DNA from: Gracilibacillus timonensis
Lineage (GTDB): Bacteria; Bacillota; Bacilli; Bacillales; Amphibacillaceae
DNA length: 64,000 nt
Direction: 5' to 3'
Assembly: GCF_900086715.1 (NCBI RefSeq)
Contig: NZ_FLKH01000011.1
Location: 1-64,000, forward strand
The stretch's first letter is position 1. Each line of letters starts with the position of its first letter. Below the pieces are notes generated by a model that worked only from the letters and a program-made list of their open reading frames with translations, made no database searches and was not told where the DNA came from. Below, piece by piece: positions 11,271 to 20,897 of this stretch. A program made the translations under genes and the position numbers.

Positions 11271-11470
11271 GCTATGATAAAGTATGACATTCTTGGCGTT
11301 ATAGGATGTGGAACGATCTGACTTTGAACGAAGCGAAGTACCGATAAGTGGGATGATGTAAAGTTGTTTGTACTAGGAAGCGCTACGGAAATAGGTTCCG
11401 CTTAGTAGTACTACAATCGAATGAACTGCTAGCATGAAGAGTCCATAGCACGATCATCCTGCAAATAAAC
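11271..11470. repeat. intergenic palindromic element, candidate repeat family
   Basis: The 310-base gap before ydbS has no gene. It carries ACCGATAAG at 11340-11348 (the same 9-mer ends the inverted repeat at 20503-20683), an imperfect hairpin at 11370-11411 (GTACTA..AAGCG with CGCTT..TAGTAC), and GGATGAT at 11351 against ATCATCC at 11453-11459. The shared motif suggests a dispersed, non-coding repeat; the rest of the two copies is only loosely alike. Confidence 0.4.
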
Positions 11471-11521
11471 AAGCCACATTCGTATCCTATCCTAATAGAG
11501 AACTTTTTCAGGAGGAATTTC

Positions 11522-12028
11522 ATGTATCCCGAAATACATACACCAATTAAACAAATCTCGGAGAAAGCAATTCACGTCAATCGCTTATCCAGCCTTATTG
11601 AACAGGCCATTTCGACTTCGATCCTTATCGTTTTACTATGCTTAGATTATTCCTTTTCATGGTATAGCTGGATTGGATATGTCCTTTGGGGATTGCTTAT
11701 TATTGATATATTTTCCGGTATTTGGAGTATTGTGTTCCGACCAATTCTGCTACAAAAGTACTGGCGTTATGAAATAGATCAGGATTATGTTCATCTGCGT
11801 CAGGGCAAATTTAAGCAGAGAAATCAAGTGATCCCAATGGCCAAGATTCAATATGTCGGTTTAGAGCAAGGTCCGATCCTGAGGAAATATGATTTATATA
11901 CGGTTTCGATTGGGACGATGGGTTCTTCTCATCGTATCCCGACCATACCGAAAGAAGAAGCAACACATATCCGCGATCAGATTGCGTATTTAGCAAATAT
12001 TGCGGATGAGAAAGGCGAACTAGAATGA
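11522..12028 (+). CDS. ydbS: YdbS-like PH-domain membrane protein
   Basis: 168 residues with two membrane helices near 28-48 and 50-70, followed by a bacterial PH (bPH2) domain: YWRYEIDQDYVHLRQGKF and IPMAKIQYVGLEQGPILRKYDL are the family's hallmark segments. In B. subtilis YdbS and YdbT form a membrane pair linked to resistance to certain bacteriocins; molecular function is unsettled. GGAGGA precedes the ATG. The last bases overlap ydbT (ATGA), so the two are translated as a pair. Confidence 0.8.
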   Translation: MYPEIHTPIKQISEKAIHVNRLSSLIEQAISTSILIVLLCLDYSFSWYSWIGYVLWGLLIIDIFSGIWSIVFRPILLQKYWRYEIDQDYVHLRQGKFKQRNQVIPMAKIQYVGLEQGPILRKYDLYTVSIGTMGSSHRIPTIPKEEATHIRDQIAYLANIADEKGELE

Positions 12029-13497
12029 AAGAAACAAAACGCATGCATCCATTGATGATTCCCGTCTCGCTTATTCGTACGGTGAAGGAACTGTTTTTCC
12101 TTATTTTGGTTCTATTTGTTTTTAATTGGTCTTCGGAGGCGTTGTGGGTAACGATTGGGCGATATCTTCTATTTGGATATGTCCTATTTTCCATAGTTCG
12201 TTACACGTTGAAGTGGTGGCGGACCTATTATCACTTAACCCATTCAGCAATAGAAATTCGTGAGGGCGCAATGGTATTAAAACGACGTCATATTCCTTTT
12301 GACCGAATTCAGAACGTTCAAATTCAGACTCCCGCTTATTTACGCTTGTTTGGTGTGACATCGCTGAAAATAGAGACGGCCTCTGGGGATGAGGAGGCCT
12401 CGTTTGCTTTTCTTGCTATTACGAGAACCGAAGCGGAAAAGATCGAACAAGCCCTCGATCAATACAAGCGGGATACACATGGTGAAACAGACGTATCGGA
12501 AACGGAAACGAGCGAAGCAACAGTTAGCGGTCTTACATCGGATCATTCTCATGAAACCAAAACGATTCACTTCACGCCGACCAAGAAAGAGCTGGGAAAG
12601 GCCTTCCTTCTTTCAGCAAGCTATCTTATCTTGTTTCCGATTATTTTTTCGTTCGTGCAACAATTAGATGGCGTGCTGGATATCATGCGTTATTTGGAAG
12701 AAGCCTACACGTTCATCTCTGATTCCTGGTTGCTTTTGACGCTGGCCATTCTAGTCGTTGTGCTGATATCTGTATTATTTGGGGTGGTAACTACCTATTT
12801 AAAATATGGCAGATACGAAATTTCTTCGGATGCAGAACGAATTTATATCACACAAGGCATTTTGACAGAAAAGCATTTCTCGATTCGTAAAAAGAACGTT
12901 CAAGCGATTCAGATGGAGCAGTCCATATTGAAGCGCTGGTTAGGTATTACGGGGATAACATTAATCAATGCCGGCGGAGATGCAGGTGATTCCATCAATT
13001 CTCTGTACCCTTTTCTGCCAACGAAACGAGCCATTTCCTTAGTATCTGAAATGCTTCCTAATTTTACTATTACAGAAGATGTGGGTGCCTTGCCGCGGAA
13101 ATCATTAGTTGCCCGTTTTTGCCGTTTTCCTTGGTTTTGGTTGATCGTTACGGCAGTTATTTTCTTCTTTTTCAAAAGTTTTTGGTGGATTTCGCTCGTC
13201 TTGCTTGTGCTAACCTTGCTGCAGCGGTATATCAATTATCGTTATTCCGGGTTTGTCATTCATGATGAATTTATCCAGTTACAAGAAGGCGGTTGGGTGA
13301 CGTCTACACTGGTGACACGAAGGCAGAAGGTAATTGAATTGTCGGTTGAACAATCGCTGATGAAGCAGCGATTTGGGCTAGCAAGCCTTGCTACCATCAA
13401 TCGCAGTAAACCTATCTTCACACAGAAATTACGTGATATTCCACAAGAAATGGCAGCAGGAGCTTATCAATGGTATGTAGGAAATGGAAAGCAATAA
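12025..13497 (+). CDS. ydbT: YdbT-like protein with three PH domains
   Basis: 490 residues. It has paired membrane helices at about 15-55, 190-250 and 365-395 and three bPH2 modules (HSAIEIREGAMVLKRRHIPF; ERIYITQGILTEKHFSIRKKNVQAIQMEQS; DEFIQLQEGGWVTSTLVTRRQKVIEL), the normal YdbT layout. It starts inside the stop of ydbS. The pair probably makes one membrane complex. A low-complexity acidic linker (ETDVSETETSEATVSG) separates the first module from the second membrane pair. Confidence 0.8.
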   Translation: MKETKRMHPLMIPVSLIRTVKELFFLILVLFVFNWSSEALWVTIGRYLLFGYVLFSIVRYTLKWWRTYYHLTHSAIEIREGAMVLKRRHIPFDRIQNVQIQTPAYLRLFGVTSLKIETASGDEEASFAFLAITRTEAEKIEQALDQYKRDTHGETDVSETETSEATVSGLTSDHSHETKTIHFTPTKKELGKAFLLSASYLILFPIIFSFVQQLDGVLDIMRYLEEAYTFISDSWLLLTLAILVVVLISVLFGVVTTYLKYGRYEISSDAERIYITQGILTEKHFSIRKKNVQAIQMEQSILKRWLGITGITLINAGGDAGDSINSLYPFLPTKRAISLVSEMLPNFTITEDVGALPRKSLVARFCRFPWFWLIVTAVIFFFFKSFWWISLVLLVLTLLQRYINYRYSGFVIHDEFIQLQEGGWVTSTLVTRRQKVIELSVEQSLMKQRFGLASLATINRSKPIFTQKLRDIPQEMAAGAYQWYVGNGKQ

Positions 13498-13517
13498 AAG
13501 GAACGGTTAAACAAATA

Positions 13518-13580
13518 CAGAAGCTTGGTCGAAAATCACTATACGATAAAAAGAGAAACCATGCGATAACCAAGCTTCTG
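13518..13580 (+). repeat. intergenic nested inverted repeats
   Basis: CAGAAGCTTGGT at 13518-13529 is perfectly complementary to ACCAAGCTTCTG at 13569-13580. Just beside it, AAACCAT and GCGATAA have complements ATGGTTT and TTATCGC that cross the first stem, so two foldings exclude each other. It follows ydbT by 20 bases and could act as a terminator-like element, though no T-run is attached. Confidence 0.5.
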
Positions 13581-13694
13581 ATGGTTTATCGCTGCACAAG
13601 CTATTTTCTTTAACGACAAAAGTGAAAATGGTTTCATAAGTATAGGAATCTGATGTATAGTAGAAGAAAGTGACAGGGAGAGAGGAGCAAAGAA

Positions 13695-14867
13695 ATGTCT
13701 GGAATTAAACGGCTAACCAAGGCAGATTATCGGGAAATCTTGGCATTGAATCAGTATGCCTTCCAATATACTAGAACGGAAGAGGAAAACGAACAATACG
13801 GTGATAAAATAAAATCACATACGATTTTTGGTTGGATGGAAGGCGATGAATTGGCTGCTAAGGTACATATTATTCCTTTTCAAGTGTATCTAGGCGATTC
13901 AGTGTTAGATATGGGTGGTATCGCGGCGGTTGCTTCCTGGCCAGAGCAGCGCCGAGGAGGCAAGGTGAAGCAACTATTGCAAAAGGCGTTATATACGATG
14001 AGAGAAGAAGGGAAAACGCTATCCTATTTACACCCTTTTTCTGTGCCTTTTTACCGCAAATATGGTTGGGAATTAGCCTTTGATCAATTAGAATGTACCA
14101 TCCCGATTCAGCATTTTCTGAAGGATTGGAATGGCAAGGGAAAGATGATCAGACGCAAGAAAAGCAAGCAGACTGTTTCCTTGCTGCAGCAAATATATAA
14201 AGATTACGCCCAGCACTTTACAGGTATGTTAGATAGAACCTCCGATTGGTGGGATCATAAGCTGGATGAACGAGACCAGATCATCTTGGCACAGCAACAA
14301 GGCAGTTCAGAAGGTTATCTCGTGTATCAAGTAGCGGATCATACGTTCACGATTAAAGATGCTGCCTTTTCTACCTTGAATGGCAGGAAACAAATCCTTC
14401 AGTTTATTAGAAACCATGATTCGATGGTGGAAACAGTGAAATGGACGCTTCCGGCTGATGATCCCTTATCATTACTAGTAGAAGAACCAAGTTTTGAACA
14501 GAAGCTAGCACCCTATTTCATGGCACGAATCGTTGATGTAAAGGGGTTTTTGGAGCAATATCCATACTCTTCGACAGTTTCAAGTAATCAATCCTTTATC
14601 ATAGAAGTTGAGGATGATTTTTTAGTAGAAAACACAGGCAGCTATCAGATCACACATAAACAGTCGCAACTTGTGATTCATCCTGAGAAAGATCCATCAC
14701 TTCCTCGTGTGAAAATGAATATTCAACAGTTAACGCAAATCTTTTTGGGCTATAAACGACCTCAAGAATTGGCGGCGGTTCTTCTAGTGGAAGGGGATCC
14801 AGCGGCAGTCGAACTGCTGGAAGAGATGATTCCGCACCGTCAAACGTATCTACCTGATTTCTTTTAA
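13695..14867 (+). CDS. Eis-like GNAT N-acetyltransferase
   Basis: 390 residues with the three-part layout of Eis-type acetyltransferases: an N-terminal GNAT domain (residues about 1-150) with acetyl-CoA loop region SWPEQRRGGKVKQLLQKAL and FSVPFYRKYGWELAF, a second divergent GNAT unit, and a C-terminal sterol-carrier-like domain ending in a free carboxylate (TYLPDFF), which serves as general base in Eis. Eis relatives acetylate amines including aminoglycosides in mycobacteria; the substrate here is unknown. GGAGAGAGGAG precedes the ATG. A possible promoter TTCATA-17-TATAGT ends at 13661. Confidence 0.8.
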   Translation: MSGIKRLTKADYREILALNQYAFQYTRTEEENEQYGDKIKSHTIFGWMEGDELAAKVHIIPFQVYLGDSVLDMGGIAAVASWPEQRRGGKVKQLLQKALYTMREEGKTLSYLHPFSVPFYRKYGWELAFDQLECTIPIQHFLKDWNGKGKMIRRKKSKQTVSLLQQIYKDYAQHFTGMLDRTSDWWDHKLDERDQIILAQQQGSSEGYLVYQVADHTFTIKDAAFSTLNGRKQILQFIRNHDSMVETVKWTLPADDPLSLLVEEPSFEQKLAPYFMARIVDVKGFLEQYPYSSTVSSNQSFIIEVEDDFLVENTGSYQITHKQSQLVIHPEKDPSLPRVKMNIQQLTQIFLGYKRPQELAAVLLVEGDPAAVELLEEMIPHRQTYLPDFF

Positions 14868-14908
14868 TGGTTGCCCAACAACTTGGCTGATCGCATGTCT
14901 GTGTATGT

Positions 14909-14972
14909 AACCGCATATGCTCCGTGGCATTGCCTTGAACTTCAAGACACGGGGTGATGCGGTTTTATCCGA
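14909..14972 (+). terminator. terminator after the Eis-like gene
   Basis: Long stem: AACCGCAT with GTGATGCGGTT and inner CCGTG with CACGG, followed by TTTT. It lies over the first codons of the longer possible mgtC reading frame, which argues for the shorter start used below. Confidence 0.7.
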
Positions 14973-15013
14973 ATTTTTTGCACCCGCACTTTAGTCAAAG
15001 GAGTCGTTTTTTC

Positions 15014-15706
15014 ATGTGGGAAATGATTTTTGATGATGAATTTCTAAACTCTATCGTAAAGCTGATCACTGCCCTTATATTATCAGGGCTAATTGGCTTT
15101 GAAAGAGAAATAAATAAACATTCAGCTGGGTTTCGTACGCATATACTGGTAGGGGTAAGTTCTTGCTTAATGATGCTATTATCGATCAACGGTTTTCAAG
15201 AATTTATGGATAGTTATGATAATGTACGGTTCGATCCAGCCCGTATTCCTTCGTATGTCATCAGTGGGATTGGTTTTTTAGGTGCAGGCACGATTATTGT
15301 GAATAGCGGCACGATCAGGGGGCTTACTACAGCTGCCTCGATCTGGGCGGTAGCGGGTCTTGGCCTGATTGTTGGAAATGGTATGTATCGGGAAGCATTT
15401 GTCACAACGATCATTATTCTATTAAGCTTAGTGCTACTCAATAAATGGGAACGAAGAATACACCGCAAGAATCATCATGTGATGTTTGAAGTAAGGTTGT
15501 CCAAGCAAAAGGAGGCAGCGCTATTTCTGGAAAATGTGCGGGAGTTTACAGTGGATATACGGGAGTTCGATATCGTAAAAGAAGAAGAATATACCAAGGT
15601 GAAAATGTATATTAATGCCATTGACGAAAAAAAACGGACGAATTTATACGAGTGGTTATTAAATCAAGAGGATGTGCATCGAATAAAACTTCGCTTTCGG
15701 TCTTAA
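15014..15706 (+). CDS. MgtC/SapB family membrane protein
   Basis: 230 residues. The N-terminal two thirds hold about four or five membrane helices with the family signature SGLIGFEREINKHSAGFRTH and GFLGAGTII near residues 75-85; the last 75 residues form a soluble domain with an ACT-like look. MgtC proteins influence magnesium homeostasis and membrane energetics, but their biochemical activity is unclear. A start at 14954 is open, but its first codons lie in a terminator stem; AAAGGAG lies about 10 bases before the ATG at 15014. Confidence 0.8.
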   Translation: MWEMIFDDEFLNSIVKLITALILSGLIGFEREINKHSAGFRTHILVGVSSCLMMLLSINGFQEFMDSYDNVRFDPARIPSYVISGIGFLGAGTIIVNSGTIRGLTTAASIWAVAGLGLIVGNGMYREAFVTTIIILLSLVLLNKWERRIHRKNHHVMFEVRLSKQKEAALFLENVREFTVDIREFDIVKEEEYTKVKMYINAIDEKKRTNLYEWLLNQEDVHRIKLRFRS

Positions 15707-15791
15707 TGCACGTTTGCCTCCACTGGATAGCGGTAATACTAGAAACAAGCACGTATCACCGTTTAAGACGTTAAGAAAAAGATTAAATAGT

Positions 15792-15844
15792 TTTCAACAG
15801 CAGCAACATACAGTATAATATAAGTATAGTCAAATATAGTCAAG
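15792..15844 (+). promoter_or_regulatory. ctsR operon promoter with CtsR operator
   Basis: TATAAT at 15814-15819 with a weak -35 TTTCAA at 15792-15797. AGTCAAA at 15828-15834, three bases, and AGTCAAG at 15838-15844 form the CtsR heptad repeat (consensus RGTCAAA-N3-RGTCAAA) over the expected start point; a further partial copy GGTCAG follows. This predicts autorepression of the operon by CtsR and relief on heat or protein stress. Confidence 0.88.
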
Positions 15845-15864
15845 GTCAGAATGGAGGAGGGAAA

Positions 15865-16329
15865 ATGCGTAATATTTCAGATATTATCGAACAATATTTG
15901 AAAGAAATTATGTATGATAACCATCATCAGATTATTGAGATTAAACGTAGTGAGATTGCCGATCGATTTGAATGTGTCCCCTCTCAGATAAACTATGTGA
16001 TCAATACAAGGTTTACCTTAGAAAAAGGTTATTTGGTGGAAAGCAAGCGTGGTGGCGGCGGTTATATCCGAATTAGTCGCATTACCAATGAAGATAAGGC
16101 AAAACTGATTGATGAGATTATTGAAATGATTTATCCTAAGATATCACAGCAGAAGGCAATCAATATTTTAGAAAGAATAATGGAAGAGGAGTTGATTACG
16201 GAGCGCGAAGCAAAGCTGATGGTGAGCGCTATTGACCGTAATACTCTGCCATTTCAATTACCATTACGGGATGAAATTCGTTCCAGAATCCTGGCGGCGA
16301 TGCTTCATTCGTTAAAATATCAGTTCTAG
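15865..16329 (+). CDS. ctsR: transcriptional repressor of class III heat-shock genes
   Basis: 154 residues, the normal CtsR length. The winged helix-turn-helix in the first 65 residues includes IKRSEIADRFECVPSQINYVI and the glycine-rich wing SKRGGGGYIRI, whose arginine and glycines act as the thermosensor and DNA contact. The C-terminal helical domain mediates dimerisation and McsB contact. GGAGGAGGG sits 4-6 bases before the ATG. First gene of the ctsR-mcsA-mcsB-clpC operon; its own operator lies in the promoter. Confidence 0.96.
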   Translation: MRNISDIIEQYLKEIMYDNHHQIIEIKRSEIADRFECVPSQINYVINTRFTLEKGYLVESKRGGGGYIRISRITNEDKAKLIDEIIEMIYPKISQQKAINILERIMEEELITEREAKLMVSAIDRNTLPFQLPLRDEIRSRILAAMLHSLKYQF

Positions 16330-16341
16330 GAGGTGTCTAAC

Positions 16342-16878
16342 GTGGAATGTCAAGAATGCCAGCAAAACCCGGCCACTGTCCACTTTACCCAAGTGATCAA
16401 TGGAGAGAAGTTAGAGGTCCATTTGTGTGCGCAGTGTGCGAAAGAGAAGGGTTATGTTCCTCAAGAAGAGGATCCGTATTCCTTGCATCAGCTCTTGTCG
16501 GGATTATTTCATCAAAAGACCGATGCGCTATCGCATTCTTCAAAGCATACGCACCCACATGAGGAATTGGTGTGTAACAAATGTGGTATGACCTATCAGC
16601 AGTTTTCCAGAATAGGAAAATTTGGCTGTGCAGCCTGTTACGATACCTTTTCAGATCATTTGGATTCCTTGTTTCGAAAAGTACATGGCGGTAATACCTT
16701 ACATGAAGGGAAAGTTCCGAAACGTACAGGATATAATATTCAACACCGTAAACAAATTCGTGATTTGAAACAGTCCCTGCAGCAGGCCATTACCGAGGAA
16801 GCGTTTGAGGAGGCCGCTGATTTACGAGATCAAATCAAGACACTGGAAAGGCAAGTAGAGGAGGATGGTAGTCAATGA
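16342..16878 (+). CDS. mcsA: protein-arginine kinase activator McsA
   Basis: 178 residues. Zinc-binding CxxC pairs appear at the N-terminus (CQEC and CAQC) and again mid-protein (CNKC and CAAC), and a UVR motif near the C-terminus ([18 protein letters not shown]) that can contact ClpC. It activates McsB. I use GTG at 16342, because AGGAGGTG ends 7 bases before it and the product then starts MECQEC like known McsA; an in-frame GTG at 16333 overlaps that ribosome binding site. The stop overlaps the mcsB start. Confidence 0.93.
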   Translation: MECQECQQNPATVHFTQVINGEKLEVHLCAQCAKEKGYVPQEEDPYSLHQLLSGLFHQKTDALSHSSKHTHPHEELVCNKCGMTYQQFSRIGKFGCAACYDTFSDHLDSLFRKVHGGNTLHEGKVPKRTGYNIQHRKQIRDLKQSLQQAITEEAFEEAADLRDQIKTLERQVEEDGSQ

Positions 16879-17951
16879 GCCTGGAACATTTTATGAAGGA
16901 AGCCATTAGCCCTTGGTTGAAAGAAGATGGTCCAGATAGCGATATCGTAATGAGCAGTCGTATTCGGCTCGCGCGTAATTTCTCTGCTTATCCTTTTCCG
17001 TTAATTGCTGAGGGAGAACAATTGGATGAAGTGCTTGAGAAAATGGAACAATCGTTTAGCCAGCGCTCCTACTTGGATTATAAAGATTTGGCCTTTGTCA
17101 AAATGACCGACCTAAAGCCGATTGAAAAACAAGGGTTAGTGGAGAAACATTTAATCAGCCCTTATCTGGCTAACAAATCTGGTCATGGTGCCGCCCTTAT
17201 TTCGGAGAATGAACAGGTATCCATTATGATTAATGAAGAAGATCATTTACGCGCGCAGCTCTATTTTCCAGGTTTCCAATTGGAACAGGCTTTAGAACAG
17301 GCCTTTCAGCTGGATGATTGGCTGGAGGAAGAGATTGATTATGCCTTTGATGAACATAGAGGTTACTTAACCAGCTGCCCTACCAATGTAGGAACAGGAT
17401 TAAGGGCATCTGTCATGATGCATTTACCGGCACTGGCCATCACGCGTAAAATCAATCAAATGGTCCCAGCCATCAATCAACTAGGCTTAGTTGTGCGTGG
17501 AATTTATGGGGAAGGCAGCGAGGCTCAAGGTAACATCTTTCAAATCTCTAATCAGGTGACACTGGGCCGCGCAGAAAAGGATATCATGGAAGATCTAAAG
17601 GGAGTGGTGGAGCAGCTGATTGAGCATGAACGACATGCTCGAGCCATGTTAGTGGAACGATCTCAATTAGAATTAGAAGATCGCCTATTTCGTTCCCTTG
17701 GGGCGCTGCAGTATAGTAGGATTATTGAATCAAAAGAGACGGCGACTTGTCTATCAGATGTCCGTTTAGCCATTGATCTGGGCTTTATTAATCATATATC
17801 CAAGTCGATTCTGAATGAACTGGTTGTTTTAACACAACCGGCCTTTCTCCAGCAGTATGCCCAGAGAAGGTTAACCCCGGAAGAACGTGATATATTTCGA
17901 GCTTCTCTCATTCGAGAACGATTTAATATGGAACAGAAGGAGGAATTGTAA
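16875..17951 (+). CDS. mcsB: protein-arginine kinase McsB
   Basis: 358 residues with the phosphagen-kinase fold: [10 protein letters not shown] (ATP contact), NEEDHLR (catalytic loop), [12 protein letters not shown] with the reactive cysteine, and [20 protein letters not shown] (nucleotide loop). It phosphorylates arginines on CtsR and on client proteins, which ClpC then recognises. The start overlaps the mcsA stop by 4 bases (ATGA) and the ribosome binding site lies in mcsA, so translation is coupled. Confidence 0.96.
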   Translation: MSLEHFMKEAISPWLKEDGPDSDIVMSSRIRLARNFSAYPFPLIAEGEQLDEVLEKMEQSFSQRSYLDYKDLAFVKMTDLKPIEKQGLVEKHLISPYLANKSGHGAALISENEQVSIMINEEDHLRAQLYFPGFQLEQALEQAFQLDDWLEEEIDYAFDEHRGYLTSCPTNVGTGLRASVMMHLPALAITRKINQMVPAINQLGLVVRGIYGEGSEAQGNIFQISNQVTLGRAEKDIMEDLKGVVEQLIEHERHARAMLVERSQLELEDRLFRSLGALQYSRIIESKETATCLSDVRLAIDLGFINHISKSILNELVVLTQPAFLQQYAQRRLTPEERDIFRASLIRERFNMEQKEEL

Positions 17952-17952
17952 G

Positions 17953-20400
17953 ATGATGTTTGATCGCTTTACAGAACGTGCACAGAAGGTATTAGCACTA
18001 TCGCAAGAAGAGGCAGTACGTTTAGGGCATAATAATATAGGTACAGAACATATTCTATTAGGCTTGGTAAGTGAAGGAGAAGGCATTGCTGCTAAGGCTC
18101 TCCAGGCTATTGGCTTAGGAGCAGATAAAATTCGCAATGAAGTCGAGTCGCTAATTGGTAAAGGCAACCAAGTATCTCAAACGATACATTATACTCCGCG
18201 CGCCAAAAAAGTTATTGAGCTTTCCATGGATGAGGCTCGTAAGCTAGGTCATTCTTATGTGGGTACAGAACATATCCTGTTAGGACTGATTCGTGAAGGA
18301 GAAGGTGTAGCGGCTCGAGTTCTGAATAATTTAGGTGTCAGCTTAAACAAAGCTCGGCAGCAGGTGTTGCAGCTGTTAGGTAGTACGGAGACAAACTCGC
18401 AAAATAGTCGCAGTACACAAAACAACAATGCTACCACTCCAACTCTCGATTCCCTTGCACGTGACTTAACGGCGATTGCAAAGGAAGGGAATATCGACCC
18501 GGTTATTGGGCGAAGCAAAGAGATTGAACGAGTCATTCAAGTGTTAAGCCGGAGAACCAAGAATAATCCCGTTCTTATCGGGGAGCCAGGGGTTGGTAAG
18601 ACAGCTGTAGCGGAAGGATTAGCACAACAAATCGTTTATAACGAGGTGCCAGAGACGTTACGTGATAAGCGTGTGATGACTTTGGATATGGGAACTGTGG
18701 TGGCAGGTACCAAATACCGTGGTGAGTTTGAAGATCGTCTCAAGAAAGTGATGGAGGAAATCCGTCAAGCCAATAACGTGATTTTGTTTATTGATGAATT
18801 GCATACGTTAATTGGTGCGGGTGGTGCAGAAGGTGCGATTGACGCCTCGAATATCTTGAAGCCATCATTAGCTCGCGGGGAACTGCAATGTATTGGTGCG
18901 ACGACGTTGGATGAATACCGAAAATATATTGAGAAAGATGCCGCATTAGAGCGTCGTTTCCAGCCTATTCAAGTTGATGAGCCGACGGTTGAGGAGTCTG
19001 TGTTAATCTTGAAGGGACTGCGAGATCGATACGAAGCGCATCACCGTGTTACGATTACCGATGATGCCATTGATGCAGCGGCAAGATTTTCTGATCGTTA
19101 TATTACCGACCGTTTCCTTCCGGATAAGGCGATTGATTTGATTGATGAGGCAGCCTCGAAGGTTCGACTTCGTTCCTATACGACACCACCAAATCTAAAA
19201 GGTTTAGAACAGCAGCTGGAAGAGGTGCGTAAAGAAAAAGATGCCGCTGTACAAAGTCAAGAATTCGAAAAAGCTGCTTCATTAAGGGATAATGAACAGA
19301 AACTGAAAAAAGAATTAGAGCAGACAGAAACCAAATGGAAAGAAAAGCAAGGCCGAGAGAACTCAGAAGTGACCATAGAAGATATAGCAAGTGTAGTATC
19401 GATTTGGACGGGAGTTCCTGTTTCTGCTCTTACCAAAGATGAGAGTGAGCGGTTGTTAAACATGGAAGAGATTCTCCATGATCGTTTGATCGGGCAAGAG
19501 GAAGCCGTCAAAGCGGTGTCCAAGGCTATTCGTCGGGCTCGAGCTGGCTTAAAAGATCCAAAACGTCCAATTGGCTCCTTTATCTTCTTAGGCCCAACTG
19601 GTGTGGGTAAAACGGAATTGGCTCGTGCCTTGGCGGAGTCTATGTTTGGTGATGAAGATTCGATGATTCGAATTGACATGTCAGAATACATGGAGAAACA
19701 TGCCACTTCTCGATTAGTTGGTTCCCCTCCGGGTTATGTTGGTTATGAAGAGGGTGGACAATTAACGGAGAAGGTTCGTAGAAAGCCTTATTCGGTTGTG
19801 TTATTGGATGAAGTAGAGAAGGCCCATCCAGAGGTATTCAATATTTTGCTGCAGGTGCTAGAGGATGGACGCTTAACTGACTCCAAGGGACGCACGGTAG
19901 ACTTTCGCAATACCGTTTTGATTATGACATCTAATGTCGGAGCCAATGAATTGAAACAGAATAAATATGTTGGCTTTAACCTAGGGGAAGCGGAGCAGAG
20001 TTACAAAGATATGCGTTCCAAGGTGACAGCGGAATTGAAAAAGGCATTCCGACCTGAGTTTTTGAATCGTATTGATGAAACCATTGTCTTCCATTCTCTA
20101 GAGCGTAAACATATGAAGTATATTGTAGAGTTGATGGTGAAAGAACTACAGAAACGCTTAGTGGACCAAGAGATTGATTTTGAGTTAACCGATCAGGCAC
20201 TTGAAAAAATTGCAAATGAAGGTTTCGACCCAGAATATGGCGCAAGACCATTACGTCGCTCGATTCAGAAGAACGTGGAAGACTTACTGTCTGAGGAGCT
20301 GTTAAAGGAAAATATTCAAAAGGGTCAGAAGGTATGGATTGATGTCAATGACGCAGATGAATTCAAGGTAATGAAAACCGCAGATACAGTAACAGAATAG
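17953..20400 (+). CDS. clpC: ATP-dependent Clp protease ATPase subunit ClpC
   Basis: 815 residues, close to the 810 of B. subtilis. Order: Clp N-terminal double repeat (residues 1-145), first AAA+ module with Walker A GEPGVGKT near 210-217, coiled-coil M-domain with UVR motif [14 protein letters not shown], second AAA+ module with GPTGVGKT near 547-554, the ClpP-binding loop KYVGFNL, and sensor-2 GARPLRR. It unfolds arginine-phosphorylated or adaptor-bound substrates for ClpP. The longer frame from 17887 is rejected: AAGGAGGAA lies just before ATG 17953, which starts [13 protein letters not shown]. Confidence 0.97.
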   Translation: MMFDRFTERAQKVLALSQEEAVRLGHNNIGTEHILLGLVSEGEGIAAKALQAIGLGADKIRNEVESLIGKGNQVSQTIHYTPRAKKVIELSMDEARKLGHSYVGTEHILLGLIREGEGVAARVLNNLGVSLNKARQQVLQLLGSTETNSQNSRSTQNNNATTPTLDSLARDLTAIAKEGNIDPVIGRSKEIERVIQVLSRRTKNNPVLIGEPGVGKTAVAEGLAQQIVYNEVPETLRDKRVMTLDMGTVVAGTKYRGEFEDRLKKVMEEIRQANNVILFIDELHTLIGAGGAEGAIDASNILKPSLARGELQCIGATTLDEYRKYIEKDAALERRFQPIQVDEPTVEESVLILKGLRDRYEAHHRVTITDDAIDAAARFSDRYITDRFLPDKAIDLIDEAASKVRLRSYTTPPNLKGLEQQLEEVRKEKDAAVQSQEFEKAASLRDNEQKLKKELEQTETKWKEKQGRENSEVTIEDIASVVSIWTGVPVSALTKDESERLLNMEEILHDRLIGQEEAVKAVSKAIRRARAGLKDPKRPIGSFIFLGPTGVGKTELARALAESMFGDEDSMIRIDMSEYMEKHATSRLVGSPPGYVGYEEGGQLTEKVRRKPYSVVLLDEVEKAHPEVFNILLQVLEDGRLTDSKGRTVDFRNTVLIMTSNVGANELKQNKYVGFNLGEAEQSYKDMRSKVTAELKKAFRPEFLNRIDETIVFHSLERKHMKYIVELMVKELQKRLVDQEIDFELTDQALEKIANEGFDPEYGARPLRRSIQKNVEDLLSEELLKENIQKGQKVWIDVNDADEFKVMKTADTVTE

Positions 20401-20404
20401 CAGT

Positions 20405-20442
20405 AAAAAAATCGGAGGGAGACACATCCTTCCGATTTTTTA
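20405..20442 (+). terminator. clp operon terminator
   Basis: AAAAAATCGGAGG / CCTTCCGATTTTTT stem just after the clpC stop, with T-run. It ends the ctsR operon before radA, so radA needs its own promoter. Confidence 0.9.
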
Positions 20443-20502
20443 ACCAGCACAGATGGTATCATTCAAGCAGACAACAGACACGCATATCTCTATAATCACA
20501 AC

Positions 20503-20683
20503 ACCGATAAGATGAATTATGTCAACTAGTCTCGCTGTTATTTTGAGAGTTTATGTGTGCTTAATTGCGCTTCGGCCCCATGGAAAGCGCAGCATATTCC
20601 CGCATCGGCTTGCCTAGCACAAAGAAAACAGTCAAACTAACTGCATAAAAAATAAGCTACTTAACATAATTCACCTTATCGGT
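20503..20683. repeat. 20-base inverted repeat flanking a structured 140-base segment
   Basis: The 455-base gap between clpC and radA has no gene. ACCGATAAGATGAATTATGT at 20503-20522 is complementary to 20664-20683 at 19 of 20 positions, and the similarity extends weakly inward. Inside, GCGCTT and AAGCGC (about 20567-20592) form a second hairpin, followed by CCCGCATCGGCTTGCCTAG. It has no coding capacity. It looks like a dispersed palindromic element or small transposon derivative; the ACCGATAAG end recurs at 11340. Confidence 0.55.
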
Positions 20684-20852
20684 AATGATGAAAAAATGTT
20701 TTGATCATATTTCATAGAAACGTTGCTGTCTTCACAAAACATAATGTGTATTTTATGTCCTTTTTATCCAAAATTTACAATAAAAAACGGTGTCAGTATC
20801 GGAATTATACACTTTTTACATATACTTTAATCAAATTGATAGAACTCTGTAA

Positions 20853-20880
20853 CTTACAGGCCTTGTTTTTCGTATATAAT
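20853..20880 (+). promoter_or_regulatory. radA promoter
   Basis: TATAAT at 20875-20880 with a -35 like CTTACA at 20853-20858 and a 16-base spacer. The start point would fall just before the radA ribosome binding site AAAGGGG (20883-20889), giving a very short leader. Confidence 0.5.
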
Positions 20881-20897
20881 AGAAAGGGGCGATATCA

